The position numbers were made by a program, and so were the translations under genes. From the NCBI GenBank assembly GCA_000828835.1, contig AP014633.1, positions 4,526,001 through 4,590,000 of the forward strand: 64,000 nucleotides of DNA, given 5' to 3'. Of the stretch, positions 10,572 to 17,857 are shown in pieces. The stretch comes from Thioploca ingrica. Lineage in GTDB: Bacteria; Pseudomonadota; Gammaproteobacteria; Beggiatoales; Beggiatoaceae. Each line of letters opens with the position of its first letter. Position 1 is the stretch's first letter. The notes under the pieces were generated by a model. The model made no database searches, was not told the origin of the DNA, and saw only the letters and a program-made list of their open reading frames with translations.

Positions 10572-10580
10572 TGATATAAT
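10572..10580 (+). promoter_or_regulatory. Candidate extended -10 promoter for the iminopeptidase gene
   Basis: TGATATAAT is a perfect sigma-70 -10 hexamer with the TGn extension, 55 bases before the start codon at 10635. The -35 region 17 bases upstream is only T-rich, which an extended -10 can tolerate. This is a sequence match only. Confidence 0.4.
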
Positions 10581-10634
10581 ACCCATTGTTAATTTCAATT
10601 AACATAATAAATTTGTTCAAACAAATGTATTAAT

Positions 10635-11603
10635 ATGACTACTTTATATCCTAATATTGAACCCTACGCGACTTATCCTATTGCGGTTGGAGACGGCCAT
10701 ATATTAACGGTAGAAGAATGTGGTAATCCAGAAGGTATTCCCGTGATATTTCTTCATGGTGGGCCGGGCTCCCATTGCAAACCTCATCACCGCGCTTTTT
10801 TTGATCCAGCGATTTATCGGATAATCTTGTTTGATCAACGGGGTTCCGGACGTTCTACTCCCAGAGGAAATCTTCAAGACAATACGACCTGGGATTTATT
10901 AGCTGACCTAGAAACGATTAGAAAGAAACTCAATATTGAAAATTGGGTTATATTCGGTGGTTCCTGGGGAGCAACTTTAGGTTTGTTGTATGCTCAACAA
11001 TATCCGGAACGGGTGTTAGGTTTGATTCTACGAGGGATTTTTTTAGCGAGAGAACGTGATATTCACTGGTTTTACGGAGAAGATGGCGTTAATCGATTTT
11101 TCCCCAAACAATGGCATGAATTTACCCAATTATTACCCGAAGGACGTTGGGAAACACCGCTCGCTATTTATTATAATTACTTAACGAGTAACGACATTAA
11201 AGAAGCAGAAAATGCAGCTTTAGCTTGGGCAAATTGGGGAAATTGTGTCGTTACTTTAGGTCAAACCACCCAGCTATTAGAACAATCAGCCGAAATTGCC
11301 GAAATTTTCAACGAAGCGCGTATTGAATGTCACTACATGTTCCATCACTGTTTTCTTGAAGAAAATCAGTTATTACGTGATGTAGACAAAGTAGCCGATA
11401 TTCCGACTATTCTCGTTCATGGACAATGCGATTTAGTCTGTCCTCTAGAAAGTTCTTATCTGTTAGAACAACAATGGCCCGCAGCACAATTAAGGATCGT
11501 ACCAGCCGCTGGTCACTTAGCCTGCGAACCGGAGATGATCGCTACTCTCGTGGAGGCAACCAATGAAATGGCAAAAATGGTAGCTACCTTTTGGAAAAAT
11601 TAA
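10635..11603 (+). CDS. pip: Prolyl iminopeptidase
   Basis: This cytosolic serine peptidase removes N-terminal proline from peptides. The 322-residue alpha/beta-hydrolase has the oxyanion segment FLHGGPGSHC, the family signature DQRGSGRSTPRGNLQDNTTWDLLADLE, and the nucleophile elbow GGSWGATLGL with Ser near residue 114. The acidic residue is in VHGQCDLVCP and the histidine in AAGHLACEPE. The length matches the proteobacterial S33 family. It stands alone, preceded by a long AT-rich spacer with a likely promoter and followed by a hairpin terminator. Confidence 0.95.
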   Translation: MTTLYPNIEPYATYPIAVGDGHILTVEECGNPEGIPVIFLHGGPGSHCKPHHRAFFDPAIYRIILFDQRGSGRSTPRGNLQDNTTWDLLADLETIRKKLNIENWVIFGGSWGATLGLLYAQQYPERVLGLILRGIFLARERDIHWFYGEDGVNRFFPKQWHEFTQLLPEGRWETPLAIYYNYLTSNDIKEAENAALAWANWGNCVVTLGQTTQLLEQSAEIAEIFNEARIECHYMFHHCFLEENQLLRDVDKVADIPTILVHGQCDLVCPLESSYLLEQQWPAAQLRIVPAAGHLACEPEMIATLVEATNEMAKMVATFWKN

Positions 11604-11615
11604 AGCTGGTTTTAT

Positions 11616-11641
11616 AAGCTAACCAATAAAAGGTTAGTTTT
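11616..11641 (+). terminator. Probable intrinsic terminator after pip
   Basis: CTAACC (11619-11624) and GGTTAG (11632-11637) pair across an A-rich loop and run into TTTT. Flanking A/T pairs can lengthen the stem to about nine pairs. The stem is short, so strength is uncertain. Confidence 0.5.
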
Positions 11642-11887
11642 AATATTAGCATCAAGAACATCCCTTCAACTGTTCATAGTCATTACTATTAAGTTAAAGA
11701 TTGAATTTCCAACCACTTCTCATGGCCATTATACTTATGAAATTCCCCCTTCCAACCGGTGGGGGAAAATAAGTAACTCACGTTACGTACCAAACAATTC
11801 CTCTCCAGTTCCCTCCTTTGAAAAAGCTTTTCTTTCCCCTCAATCTTCAAAATTTCTTTGATATCTCTTTTCAAGACAGTTGTTAGC

Positions 11888-13291
11888 TCAAAACACCGGA
11901 GTCATATTGATCTCACGCACATCGGCATCATATAGATCCAGTGTCATTTGATCAGAAACGTTAGCCGGTTTGGTAGCCGGTCTACTCAACTGGATAAAGC
12001 CCTCAGAATCAGGATGATTAACGATGAAGGTACCCTCGAGAATGCAGCCTTGACGATCACGGATACGTTCATATTGCGAAAAATATCCACCGTTGCTAGT
12101 AGTAAGCTTTGTATTCGATACTGAAAAATCAATTTCTCCGGTGGTCGGTGGATGGACACGTGGGAGATAAATCACATAGAGATGAATTGTTTCTGAATTT
12201 TTTACAATTTTAGGGACATACGCAAGCACCACTTGAAGTTGAGTAGCAGTTTGAGTAGCCGTCACGGTGGCAACTTTACCTAGGACAATCGAGACCTGAG
12301 CCTTATCATAAGGCGGATCAAGGGGACAAAAAACTTTTGAGAATGCCCAAATAAAATCGCCGTGCGCGATCAGGCCCTCAAATTGGGCTGGCACTGAGAA
12401 AGTGGCTGTTCCATCGACCGGATTAGGCACAATGATATCGCAGTCGCCAAGATCGACCAGCGGATACCGGCTCGCTACCCATCGTAAGGAAGGTAAAAAT
12501 TCAAAAGGGGAAGGGTAATCAAGATTCCTATAGAATAATGTGCCCGGCAGCATAGCTACATCAAAGGGATCATCTTTATAATCGATCGATAATACATTAT
12601 TAAAATTTGCCCCTCTATGTCCCTGCGGCGCACGTATCATATCAACTACAGTGTCATTAAAGAAAACACGTTCCCGATTACCATTGATCCAGAGTTTTGG
12701 TGAAGCGTCATCGGGGGTTGTCGATCCATAAAACCAGCAACTATTAAAACTCATTGTTCCAAGGTTAATGATCCAGATCGGTTCATTTTCAGAGAGTGAA
12801 AACTGACAGCCGCTGAATACTGCAAAGGCCATACAAGCTAACCGATACACTATCGCTCCCTTTCCCGGAGGGGAGTTGGCAAAATTGAAGGCGCAACCAT
12901 TGAAAGCATACCCATCAGCAGCCCCTCCACCACCCAGTGTACCGATACTATAAATTCCCTCACTGTAGAGTCCATTGATGGAAGCGGCTGAACCAAAGGA
13001 AAACGTATGGAAGATATATTTTACATCACCGATATCAGCACCGAATATAGAAGGACAATTACCCGATCCCCTCCCGTAGCTAGTACAATCAAAAACTATC
13101 TTGGCCGCATAAACACTTATATTGTAAACAGTGATGTTACGGCTTTGATCTTGGCCTATGGCAATCGCACTTTTCATTGAGTGAAAGGAACAATCAACCA
13201 GAGTGATATTTTCAGCGTTTTGGGTAATGCCATTCAGGGAGATACCCACGCCCACGACGAAATCACGAAATTCACAGTTTTGGATTCTCTC
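11888..13291 (-). pseudogene. Right-handed beta-helix protein, 5' end replaced by a repeat
   Basis: The reading frame encodes about 465 residues of clear protein. Parallel beta-helix-like coils come first (IQNCEFRDFVVGVGISLNG, ENITLVDCSFHSMKSAIAIG, YAFNGCAFNF, FAVFSGCQFSLSENEPIWI, MSFNSCWFYG), then a beta-sandwich-like C-terminus. Such folds occur in pectate-lyase-like proteins and phage or surface fibres; I cannot assign one. The N-terminus is missing: the frame enters palindromic repeat DNA at about 13291, and the first 30 or so residues of the open frame are repeat-encoded. An AAAGGAGATAAT at about 13418-13429, beyond the repeat, may be the original ribosome binding site. It is the last gene of the minus-strand cluster. 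Confidence 0.6.
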
Positions 13292-13408
13292 GTTCCCAAG
13301 TTCCACTTGGGAATGCCTATTTGCCAAGCTCTGCTTGGCGAAGTGGGATAACACGCGAAGCAGAGCTTCGCAGGAAGACACTACCAAGCTCTGCTTGGTA
13401 GCGAGCTA
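13291..13408. repeat. Composite palindromic repeat (AAGCTCTGCTTGG family) inside a gene
   Basis: The stretch consists of nested hairpins: TTCCCAAG...CTTGGGAA, CCAAGCTCTGCTTGG, GAAGCAGAGCTTC, and a final ACCAAGCTCTGCTTGGT. It interrupts the 5' end of the beta-helix gene. It looks like a non-autonomous repeat element rather than host coding sequence. Confidence 0.75.
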
Positions 13409-13434
13409 AAACCTAATTATCTCCTTTGGCTCGC

Positions 13435-13494
13435 CCGCCCAACGCCGGGCATCAGATGCCGCCATAGGTCGCCTGGATGCCCGGCGTTGGGCGG
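13435..13494. repeat. 19-bp near-perfect inverted repeat, attC-like outer boxes
   Basis: The arms at 13435-13453 and 13476-13494 pair perfectly over 19 bases around a 22-base loop. The outer ends read GCCCAAC (13437-13443) and GTTGGGC (13486-13492), which fit the RYYYAAC / GTTRRRY core boxes of integron attC sites, and the 56-base span is near the lower size limit. The perfect pairing without extrahelical bases is unlike a typical attC. A strong transcription terminator-like hairpin or REP element is the alternative. It lies downstream of the GC-rich gene at 13611-14064. Confidence 0.45.
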
Positions 13495-13610
13495 ACTGGT
13501 CTTTATGGAGCGTAACGCCGAGGGGTCGGGCAGGCCGAGGGGTCGGGCAGTTCGAAGCCATACACATTCTCTTTGGCTCATCCTGCAGTAGAGAAGGAGT
13601 AGCAGAAAAG

Positions 13611-14064
13611 TCAGCGACCAATTTGCACAGTAAGACCGCCAACGATGACCCCTGCAACAGACTCCATGATGTGGCATGTGGTTTTCAGTCTACCACGGTA
13701 GGGGCTGACCAAACCAATAAGCTGTAGAGTCGGCGTTTCCCCTGCGCGGAGTCGGAGGGTGAGCCGGGCCTCCCGCGGGTTGGCAACGTACAGGAGTGGA
13801 AAACCATTCACGACCACCGGCTGGAAGCCCTGCATCCCATACTGTTCTTCGATCGTCCCGGCCTTGCGGTGTCCAATCAGAATGCGGGAGTCGTTGCAGA
13901 AGCGAACCCAGGTCGTTGAAGCGCACAACTCGTCATCGCAACTGGAGAGCAGGGCGAACTGGCTTCCAGTCGGCACGAGCAGGGTGCTGTCAGACAGGGC
14001 ACCCCTGCGCCCCACAGCCTCCTTTAGGACAGCAAGCGAATTCTGATTTTACTTTCTCGGTCAT
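13611..14064 (-). pseudogene. GC-rich hypothetical gene with CCPKG N-terminus, apparently frameshifted
   Basis: An ATG at 14064, preceded by a GGGGGT ribosome binding site, opens a 24-codon frame (stop 13990-13992) with C-terminal sequence CCPKGGCGAQGCPV. A second frame, offset by one base, runs from about 14015 to 13611 and encodes 134 residues ending IVGGLTVQIGR. One base change in the G-run near 14010 would join them into a protein of about 150 residues. The second frame contains SCDDELCASTTWVRFCNDSR and a beta-rich segment. The stretch is clearly more GC-rich than its surroundings, suggesting transfer. SEFACCPKGG resembles SEYRCCPKGE at the end of the 433-residue protein nearby. Function unknown; the separate mini-peptide reading remains possible. 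Confidence 0.5.
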
Positions 14065-14130
14065 AGTTACCCCCGAAAAGATTAGTTAATTAAGTAAAAA
14101 ACACCTTCTAATAACTTGTTGTTAGCAAGG

Positions 14131-14222
14131 TGGGGTGCGTTAGGCATCAGCCGTAACGCACCGAAAAAAAGCTATCTTTCTACTTTGTTAATGGTGCGTT
14201 ATTAACGCACCCTACGTTAGCT
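14131..14222. repeat. Composite palindromic repeat, GGTGCGTTA family, copy 1
   Basis: About 90 bases with two adjacent palindromes: GGTGCGTTAGGC...GCCGTAACGCACC and GGTGCGTTA-TTAACGCACC, flanked by GGGTGCG and CACCCTACG ends in opposite orientation. The same layout, including a TCTTTCTAC linker, is seen at 16104-16197 and in diverged form at 17768-17856. The outward ends form an imperfect terminal inverted repeat, so it behaves like a MITE. Confidence 0.75.
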
Positions 14223-14301
14223 ACGTTGGCTCGCCAAATAAAGCTTGGCTTACAAGCATTCCCAAACCGAGTTTGGGAACTAGGGAATGCCACTGCCCAT
14301 C

Positions 14302-14922
14302 TTACTTTGGCTTACACTTTTCCTGCCCTAGTAATTCTTTCCCCATTTGCTCGAAGGCGCTGCGCAACGTCCCAAATTGCCCCTGCTCAAAAGTGGATGC
14401 TGCTTCGGGTTTGAATATCGCCCTCATTGCCTCGATCGCACGTGTCGCTTGATCTCGATTGATGGCTTGGTGTTGCATAAGCAAGGGAATGACAAACTCG
14501 AATAGTGGCCAGCCACAAGCTTCCTTGGTAGGAGCATACAACGTGACACAAGTATCCTCACCACAACACGCTTGGATGATTGCGTTATGAGTATACCAAT
14601 TGCCCAGAAGTACCCCATTCAAGTACCAAGTATGCATTGATGCACTTAGAACGTAACAACCCGGTGGAACTTGAATTTCGACATGTCCGTTATATGCCGG
14701 AATACTTTCGTAGTAGTACCCTGGGGGATGGGGTGGAGTACCTGGTGGGGTATGCAATGGGATGGGGTGCCATGGTTCGTCTTCCCGAGTACGCCATCTT
14801 CCTTCTGACCAGTTAAGGACTGTACCATCACAATGGGCAATAGCAACCACCCAATTTCGGTTGGTAATGGTGCATGGTTGCCCTAATTCTGTTACATAAA
14901 CATTTAACTTAGCCGTTGACAT
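14302..14922 (-). CDS. Hypothetical protein (206 aa) of the accessory cluster
   Basis: I do not recognise this protein. It starts MSTAKLNVYVTELGQPC and has no signal peptide. The first 130 residues look like a beta-sandwich: NRNWVVAIAHCDGTVLNWSEGR, a proline-rich loop near 55-68, then GHVEIQVPPGCYVLSASMHTWYLNG, which recalls carboxypeptidase-regulatory-like or PEGA-like domains. A cysteine group follows (Cys119, 120, 125, 136). The last 60 residues are helical and charged. Its start codon follows a strong AAAAGGAG site. The stop lies about 80 bases from repeat copy 1. It shares strand and style with the neighbouring small genes. Confidence 0.7.
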   Translation of the reverse strand: MSTAKLNVYVTELGQPCTITNRNWVVAIAHCDGTVLNWSEGRWRTREDEPWHPIPLHTPPGTPPHPPGYYYESIPAYNGHVEIQVPPGCYVLSASMHTWYLNGVLLGNWYTHNAIIQACCGEDTCVTLYAPTKEACGWPLFEFVIPLLMQHQAINRDQATRAIEAMRAIFKPEAASTFEQGQFGTLRSAFEQMGKELLGQEKCKPK

Positions 14923-14955
14923 GATGTTTGTTCTCCTTTTAATTTATTGAAGTTC

Positions 14956-14985
14956 AATGGTGCGTTAGTAGCGCACCCTACTTCG
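14956..14985. repeat. Short GGTGCGTTA-family palindrome
   Basis: AATGGTGCGTTAGTAGCGCACCCTAC-type palindrome (arms GGTGCGTTA / TAGCGCACC), a partial copy of the 90-base repeat family, placed at the 3' end of the 47-residue gene. Confidence 0.65.
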
Positions 14986-15121
14986 GGTTGGATAAAATCA
15001 ATGCTCTGAAATGCGTTCGTTCTTGTTCAAATTGCGGTGCGGTAACCGACTGCTTCACAGGGGATTCTTTTGGCTGTTCCTCTGCTGGTGTTGTTTGAGA
15101 ATTATTCTCGATTTTTATCAT
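14978..15121 (-). CDS. Small hypothetical protein (47 aa)
   Basis: An ATG at 15121 preceded by AAAAGGAGATA opens a 47-codon frame, MIKIENNSQTTPAEEQPKES at its start and ALILSNPK at its end. It is polar and rich in Gln, Glu and Pro, so probably unstructured. The ribosome binding site has the same form as those of the flanking genes, which is the main support. The TAG stop lies in the GTAGGGTGCGC of a palindromic repeat, so the original C-terminus may have been longer. Function unknown. Confidence 0.5.
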   Translation of the reverse strand: MIKIENNSQTTPAEEQPKESPVKQSVTAPQFEQERTHFRALILSNPK

Positions 15122-15177
15122 TATCTCCTTTTTTGTTGGATGGGGTGTTATGTTACTGGCTAGATTATTTATCTCAT

Positions 15178-15579
15178 TTATTTGCCATGAATCACGTTTG
15201 TTAGAATTTGCACAACCCCATCTTCCTCAACTTTCACGGTTAATCTGAGTTGCTTGTGGAAATGTAATGGTGAGGGAAAACCTATCGTCAAGTTCTTGAT
15301 TGCTGCAGATTTCAGCAGGACTAAACCGTAGGGATTGGGTTGGGTGAGGCCGGTATTCTCTAGCGCTGCATATGAAATATTTGTCACATTGCGACCATCT
15401 ATATCCAGAATGACAAAGGTAAGGTCGGTGCTCCCACCCTGTTTGGTCACCTCGGCACCTAGAAAGACGCCGGGACCTTTTAGGTCAATGAGCACATGAT
15501 CGCCTTTTGGGGCGGGAGCTTTTAAGCCTTGGGTTCTCTCTGGTTCACACACACCTCTTACACAATCATGAGTAGACAT
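15178..15579 (-). CDS. Hypothetical protein (133 aa) of the accessory cluster
   Basis: The start ATG follows AAGGAGATAAAAA. The protein begins MSTHDCVRGVCEPERTQG, with cysteines at 6 and 11, then a beta-rich body: HVLIDLKGPGVFLGAEVTKQ, TDLTFVILDIDGRNVTNIS, HFHKQLRLTVKVEEDGVVQIL. The pattern resembles a jelly-roll or capsid/tail-spike-like beta domain with a flexible Cys-containing N-terminus. I do not recognise the family and no signal peptide is present. It lies between the 47- and 88-residue genes on the same strand; the repeat-like spacer upstream is about 180 bases. Confidence 0.7.
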   Translation of the reverse strand: MSTHDCVRGVCEPERTQGLKAPAPKGDHVLIDLKGPGVFLGAEVTKQGGSTDLTFVILDIDGRNVTNISYAALENTGLTQPNPYGLVLLKSAAIKNLTIGFPSPLHFHKQLRLTVKVEEDGVVQILTNVIHGK

Positions 15580-15725
15580 TTTTTATCTCCTTCTTTTGAT
15601 TTGATTATCTTGTGATGGATTTCACTTCGTTCTAGCCATTCTACGTTGGCTATGCAGGGTTGCGGCGAGTCGACCTTGTAGGGTATACACCGCACACCCC
15701 TCATGGCTATCATTCAAACTCTCTT

Positions 15726-15750
15726 GGTGGGCATTGCCCACCTTACCGGA
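15726..15750. repeat. Short GGTGGGCA-family palindrome
   Basis: TGGTGGGCATTGCCCACCTTACC, a small palindrome of a family also found at 21240, 21471, 21544, 51833 and 54271. It lies just after the 88-residue gene (minus strand). Confidence 0.65.
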
Positions 15751-15757
15751 TATTGCT

Positions 15758-16024
15758 TTAGTCAATTTCTTTTACTATTCGTTGAGCGGTGTTTACTAAA
15801 TCATGTGCTATGTTAGTTTGTATTTGTTTCTTTACTGCTTGATCTGCAATTTTGTTAGCTAATTCATAAATAGCTGCTTTGATAACCATTTGGTCAAGAT
15901 GACGCTGACCCCAATTTGGATCTTCTCCTATACCTAGACGCCATAATTCACCGTTGAGTATCCATTGAAGTATCAACGAATATGACGGAGCGGCAACTAT
16001 AGATTTAGCTTTTTCATGTGACAT
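15758..16024 (-). CDS. Hypothetical protein (88 aa) of the accessory cluster
   Basis: The ATG at 16024 is preced by CAGGAGATTACAC, a good ribosome binding site, so I prefer it to the upstream start at 16090. The protein begins MSHEKAKSIVAAPSYSLILQ and is mostly helical, ending AHDLVNTAQRIVKEID. A hydrophilic, coiled shape is suggested by IADQAVKKQIQTNIAHDLV. No known domain is recognised. It has the strand and ribosome-binding-site style of its neighbours and sits directly downstream of the 433-residue gene, separated by repeat copy 2. Confidence 0.65.
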   Translation of the reverse strand: MSHEKAKSIVAAPSYSLILQWILNGELWRLGIGEDPNWGQRHLDQMVIKAAIYELANKIADQAVKKQIQTNIAHDLVNTAQRIVKEID

Positions 16025-16103
16025 GTGTAATCTCCTGGAAAATTTTTGAGTGGGGTAAGTAAAACCCCCGCCCATATTTTTTACTAACAATTTTTATATT
16101 CAG

Positions 16104-16197
16104 AATAGCTAGGTCGGGTGTGTTAGGCGTTAACCGTAACGCACCAAACGGTCTTTCTACCTGGTTAATGGTGCGTTAACAAAGCATCCTACGCTGG
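16104..16197. repeat. Composite palindromic repeat, GGTGCGTTA family, copy 2
   Basis: Same two-palindrome plan as copy 1: GTGTGTTAGGCG...CCGTAACGCACC, a linker with TCTTTCTACCTGG, then AATGGTGCGTTAAC and CATCCTACGCTGG. Its right end supplies the last codons and the TAG stop (16189-16191) of the 433-residue gene. Confidence 0.75.
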
Positions 16198-17490
16198 CTG
16201 TTTTTCTTCACCCTTTGGGCAACAGCGGTATTCAGAGCTTTGCTCTAAAAGGTCAATTTGCCGAGTGAGGAGCTTGTTTTCTAATGCTTTGCGCTCAAGC
16301 TCAAGTTCAATTTCTTTCTGTCGCGTAGTTTCACAAATATCACAATCGTCGAGACAACCTTTAACAATTACTCCAGCCGTCGGTAACGAGGTCTGCCGAT
16401 CGAAACTGAACTCTCTTTGCGCTGGTGCTGACACTTGACCTTCTTTATCTAACAATCCTTGCAGGAATAACTGTTCATCAACTTCAGTTAAAGCTTTTTT
16501 ACGTAATTCTTCAGAAAGAGGAGTATTGGAGGTAATCTCAGGCACGGCAGGGGTTACAGTCGATTTGACCGTCGGTTGCAGAAAAAATTGGGCAGTAACC
16601 GGTTGATTAGACTTAGCCATTACCACAGTTGTAGCCGGTAAAAATTGTGTGATAGCTGAAACCTTGTTCACGGTTGAAATAGGTACTGGTATAGGACGTG
16701 TCACCGCAGATGGATCAAGTACACGCCTTTCGATGGATTCAAGCGTAAATTTGATGATCTCCATTTTATTTATACGGTAGAACAAAAACGTGACAGCGTG
16801 ACATTTATTGGGATTGGTAAACTCACGCGAGGATGATTCAAAGTGTTCTTGTGATTCGCCTTCTTTATGCTGGCGTGTGGAAACTTCACCAATTGACATG
16901 GAATGAGCTTTGCGCGTCGCCTCGACTGACTGGTGATCGGCCGTTTGAGCGTGGGCTCTGTGTTCACCTAAAAAATCACGGGTTGATGAGGCATTATAAG
17001 ATCCTCGTGCATTGGTCTCAGCACCGACGGAAAAGAAACCGAGAGAACCCTCTGCATCGCCATGAAAATCCCAAGAACTGTTCTCAGTATTGGTTTGTGA
17101 AGTTTGATCTGTAGAAGAGGCATCCATCATGAATGAACGCAGTGCCGTCATCCGGTATTGTTCTTCGGAAATTTGCTCACTGCGGTGACTAAGATTAGTA
17201 CTGCTATCGAAAGAAAATCGGCTACGTCGATCAGTGGTCGCTAACCGCACTTTTTCGCCTGGCAATAAGGTTGTGCTGTAAACTAAGTCACCTAAAGCGA
17301 GCGGTCCAGAACAACGAGTAAAGCGCGTGTGAATAATAACCTCGACAAAAACAGGCTGTCCTGTTTCTGTCCTAACATGGGTAGGAAACTTTAACCGTCG
17401 CCGCATATCCATTATGTCGCAGATTGGATCAGTTTTTAGCTCTGGGCAACATGGAATAGAAGGATATTCATTTGAGAGATTATTAGCCAT
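16189..17490 (-). CDS. Hypothetical Cys-motif protein (433 aa), largest intact gene of the accessory cluster
   Basis: Residues 10-30 carry PSIPCCPELKTDPICDI. Residues about 48-123 form the most conserved-looking part, with ALGDLVYSTTLLPGEKVRLA, TTDRRSRFSFDSSTNLSHRS and EEQYRMTALRSFMMD. The region to about 230 is polar and rich in Ser, Thr, Gln and His. A hydrophobic segment (KCHAVTFLFYRINKMEIIKFTLESIERRVLDP) follows. The C-terminus has a C-x3-C-x2-C group (Cys379, 383, 386), a charged helix of coiled-coil type and finally SEYRCCPKGE. No signal peptide or membrane span is seen. I do not recognise a function; paired cysteines at both ends suggest metal binding or cross-linking. Its stop codon is in repeat copy 2. 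Confidence 0.8.
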   Translation of the reverse strand: MANNLSNEYPSIPCCPELKTDPICDIMDMRRRLKFPTHVRTETGQPVFVEVIIHTRFTRCSGPLALGDLVYSTTLLPGEKVRLATTDRRSRFSFDSSTNLSHRSEQISEEQYRMTALRSFMMDASSTDQTSQTNTENSSWDFHGDAEGSLGFFSVGAETNARGSYNASSTRDFLGEHRAHAQTADHQSVEATRKAHSMSIGEVSTRQHKEGESQEHFESSSREFTNPNKCHAVTFLFYRINKMEIIKFTLESIERRVLDPSAVTRPIPVPISTVNKVSAITQFLPATTVVMAKSNQPVTAQFFLQPTVKSTVTPAVPEITSNTPLSEELRKKALTEVDEQLFLQGLLDKEGQVSAPAQREFSFDRQTSLPTAGVIVKGCLDDCDICETTRQKEIELELERKALENKLLTRQIDLLEQSSEYRCCPKGEEKQPA

Positions 17491-17667
17491 TTTAATTTTC
17501 CTTTACTGTTTAAATTATTAACTGATACTAGAAACTAATTATTAATTATCAATTAGTTGTATTAGGTGAATATTACCTAGAAAGTTTCATCTAGGCTATC
17601 TAAAGCTGGATTACCTGCGTTTGATGATGTTGTCTTTAAATAAGGCTCAACAACTTGCTGCACATGT

Positions 17668-17740
17668 AAACCATCGCTTATCTCTTTCCTTCGAGATAGA
17701 AATCCGCTATAAAATCCATCTATCTCGAAAATTTTTTATA
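17668..17740. repeat. Diverged direct repeat, copy 1 (other copy 18262-18337)
   Basis: Both copies share, on the minus strand, TTATAAAAAA(A)TTTT, then TTTTATAGC(G/T)GATTTCTATC, (C/T)CGAAG and ATAAGC with few gaps. They flank the 113-residue gene in the same orientation. Confidence 0.5.
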
Positions 17741-17767
17741 ACAACACCGGAAGAACGCGCTATGCAG

Positions 17768-17856
17768 CGAGATAGGGTGCGTTAGGCATCGGCCGTAACG
17801 CACCATTCAAAAACAGTTTTAACATTTTCGGTGCGTTAATAACTCATCTTACGCTG
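17768..17856. repeat. Composite palindromic repeat, GGTGCGTTA family, copy 3 (diverged)
   Basis: GGGTGCGTTAGGCATCGGCCGTAACGCACC followed by a linker and CGGTGCGTTAATAACTCATC-TTACGCTGG, the same order as copies 1 and 2. It ends next to the TAA stop of the 113-residue gene. Confidence 0.7.
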
Positions 17857-17857
17857 G

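Larger units (their letters stand above)
9986..10634. other. Long AT-rich divergent spacer between uvrA and the iminopeptidase gene
   Basis: About 650 very AT-rich bases with no credible ORF. It contains one hairpin repeat at 10328-10359 and a likely promoter near 10575. The rest shows only A/T tracts, which may bend DNA or bind nucleoid proteins. Confidence 0.5.
17491..17857. other. Spacer with repeat sequence and a possible gene relic
   Basis: No intact gene. On the minus strand an open frame from about 17740 to 17577 reads protein-like (ISDGLHVQQVVEPYLKTTSS then NPALDSLDETF) but has no ATG, GTG or TTG start; its first third is the repeat at 17668-17740. It may be a gene tail. Repeat copy 3 fills 17768-17856. 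Confidence 0.3.

Noticed and set aside
11689-11874. 61-codon minus-strand frame after the beta-helix gene
   Set aside because: It starts with TTG, lacks a clear ribosome binding site and includes CCCCTT-type repeat sequence; no family resemblance.
13406-14089. Several overlapping ORFs on both strands of the GC-rich stretch
   Set aside because: High GC lowers stop-codon frequency. Only the minus-strand frame at 13611-14064 has a ribosome binding site and protein-like composition.
15560-15700. Minus-strand frame of about 50 codons upstream of the 133-residue gene
   Set aside because: Most of it (CIANVEWLERSEIHHK) is the translation of a common intergenic repeat and it overlaps the next start codon.
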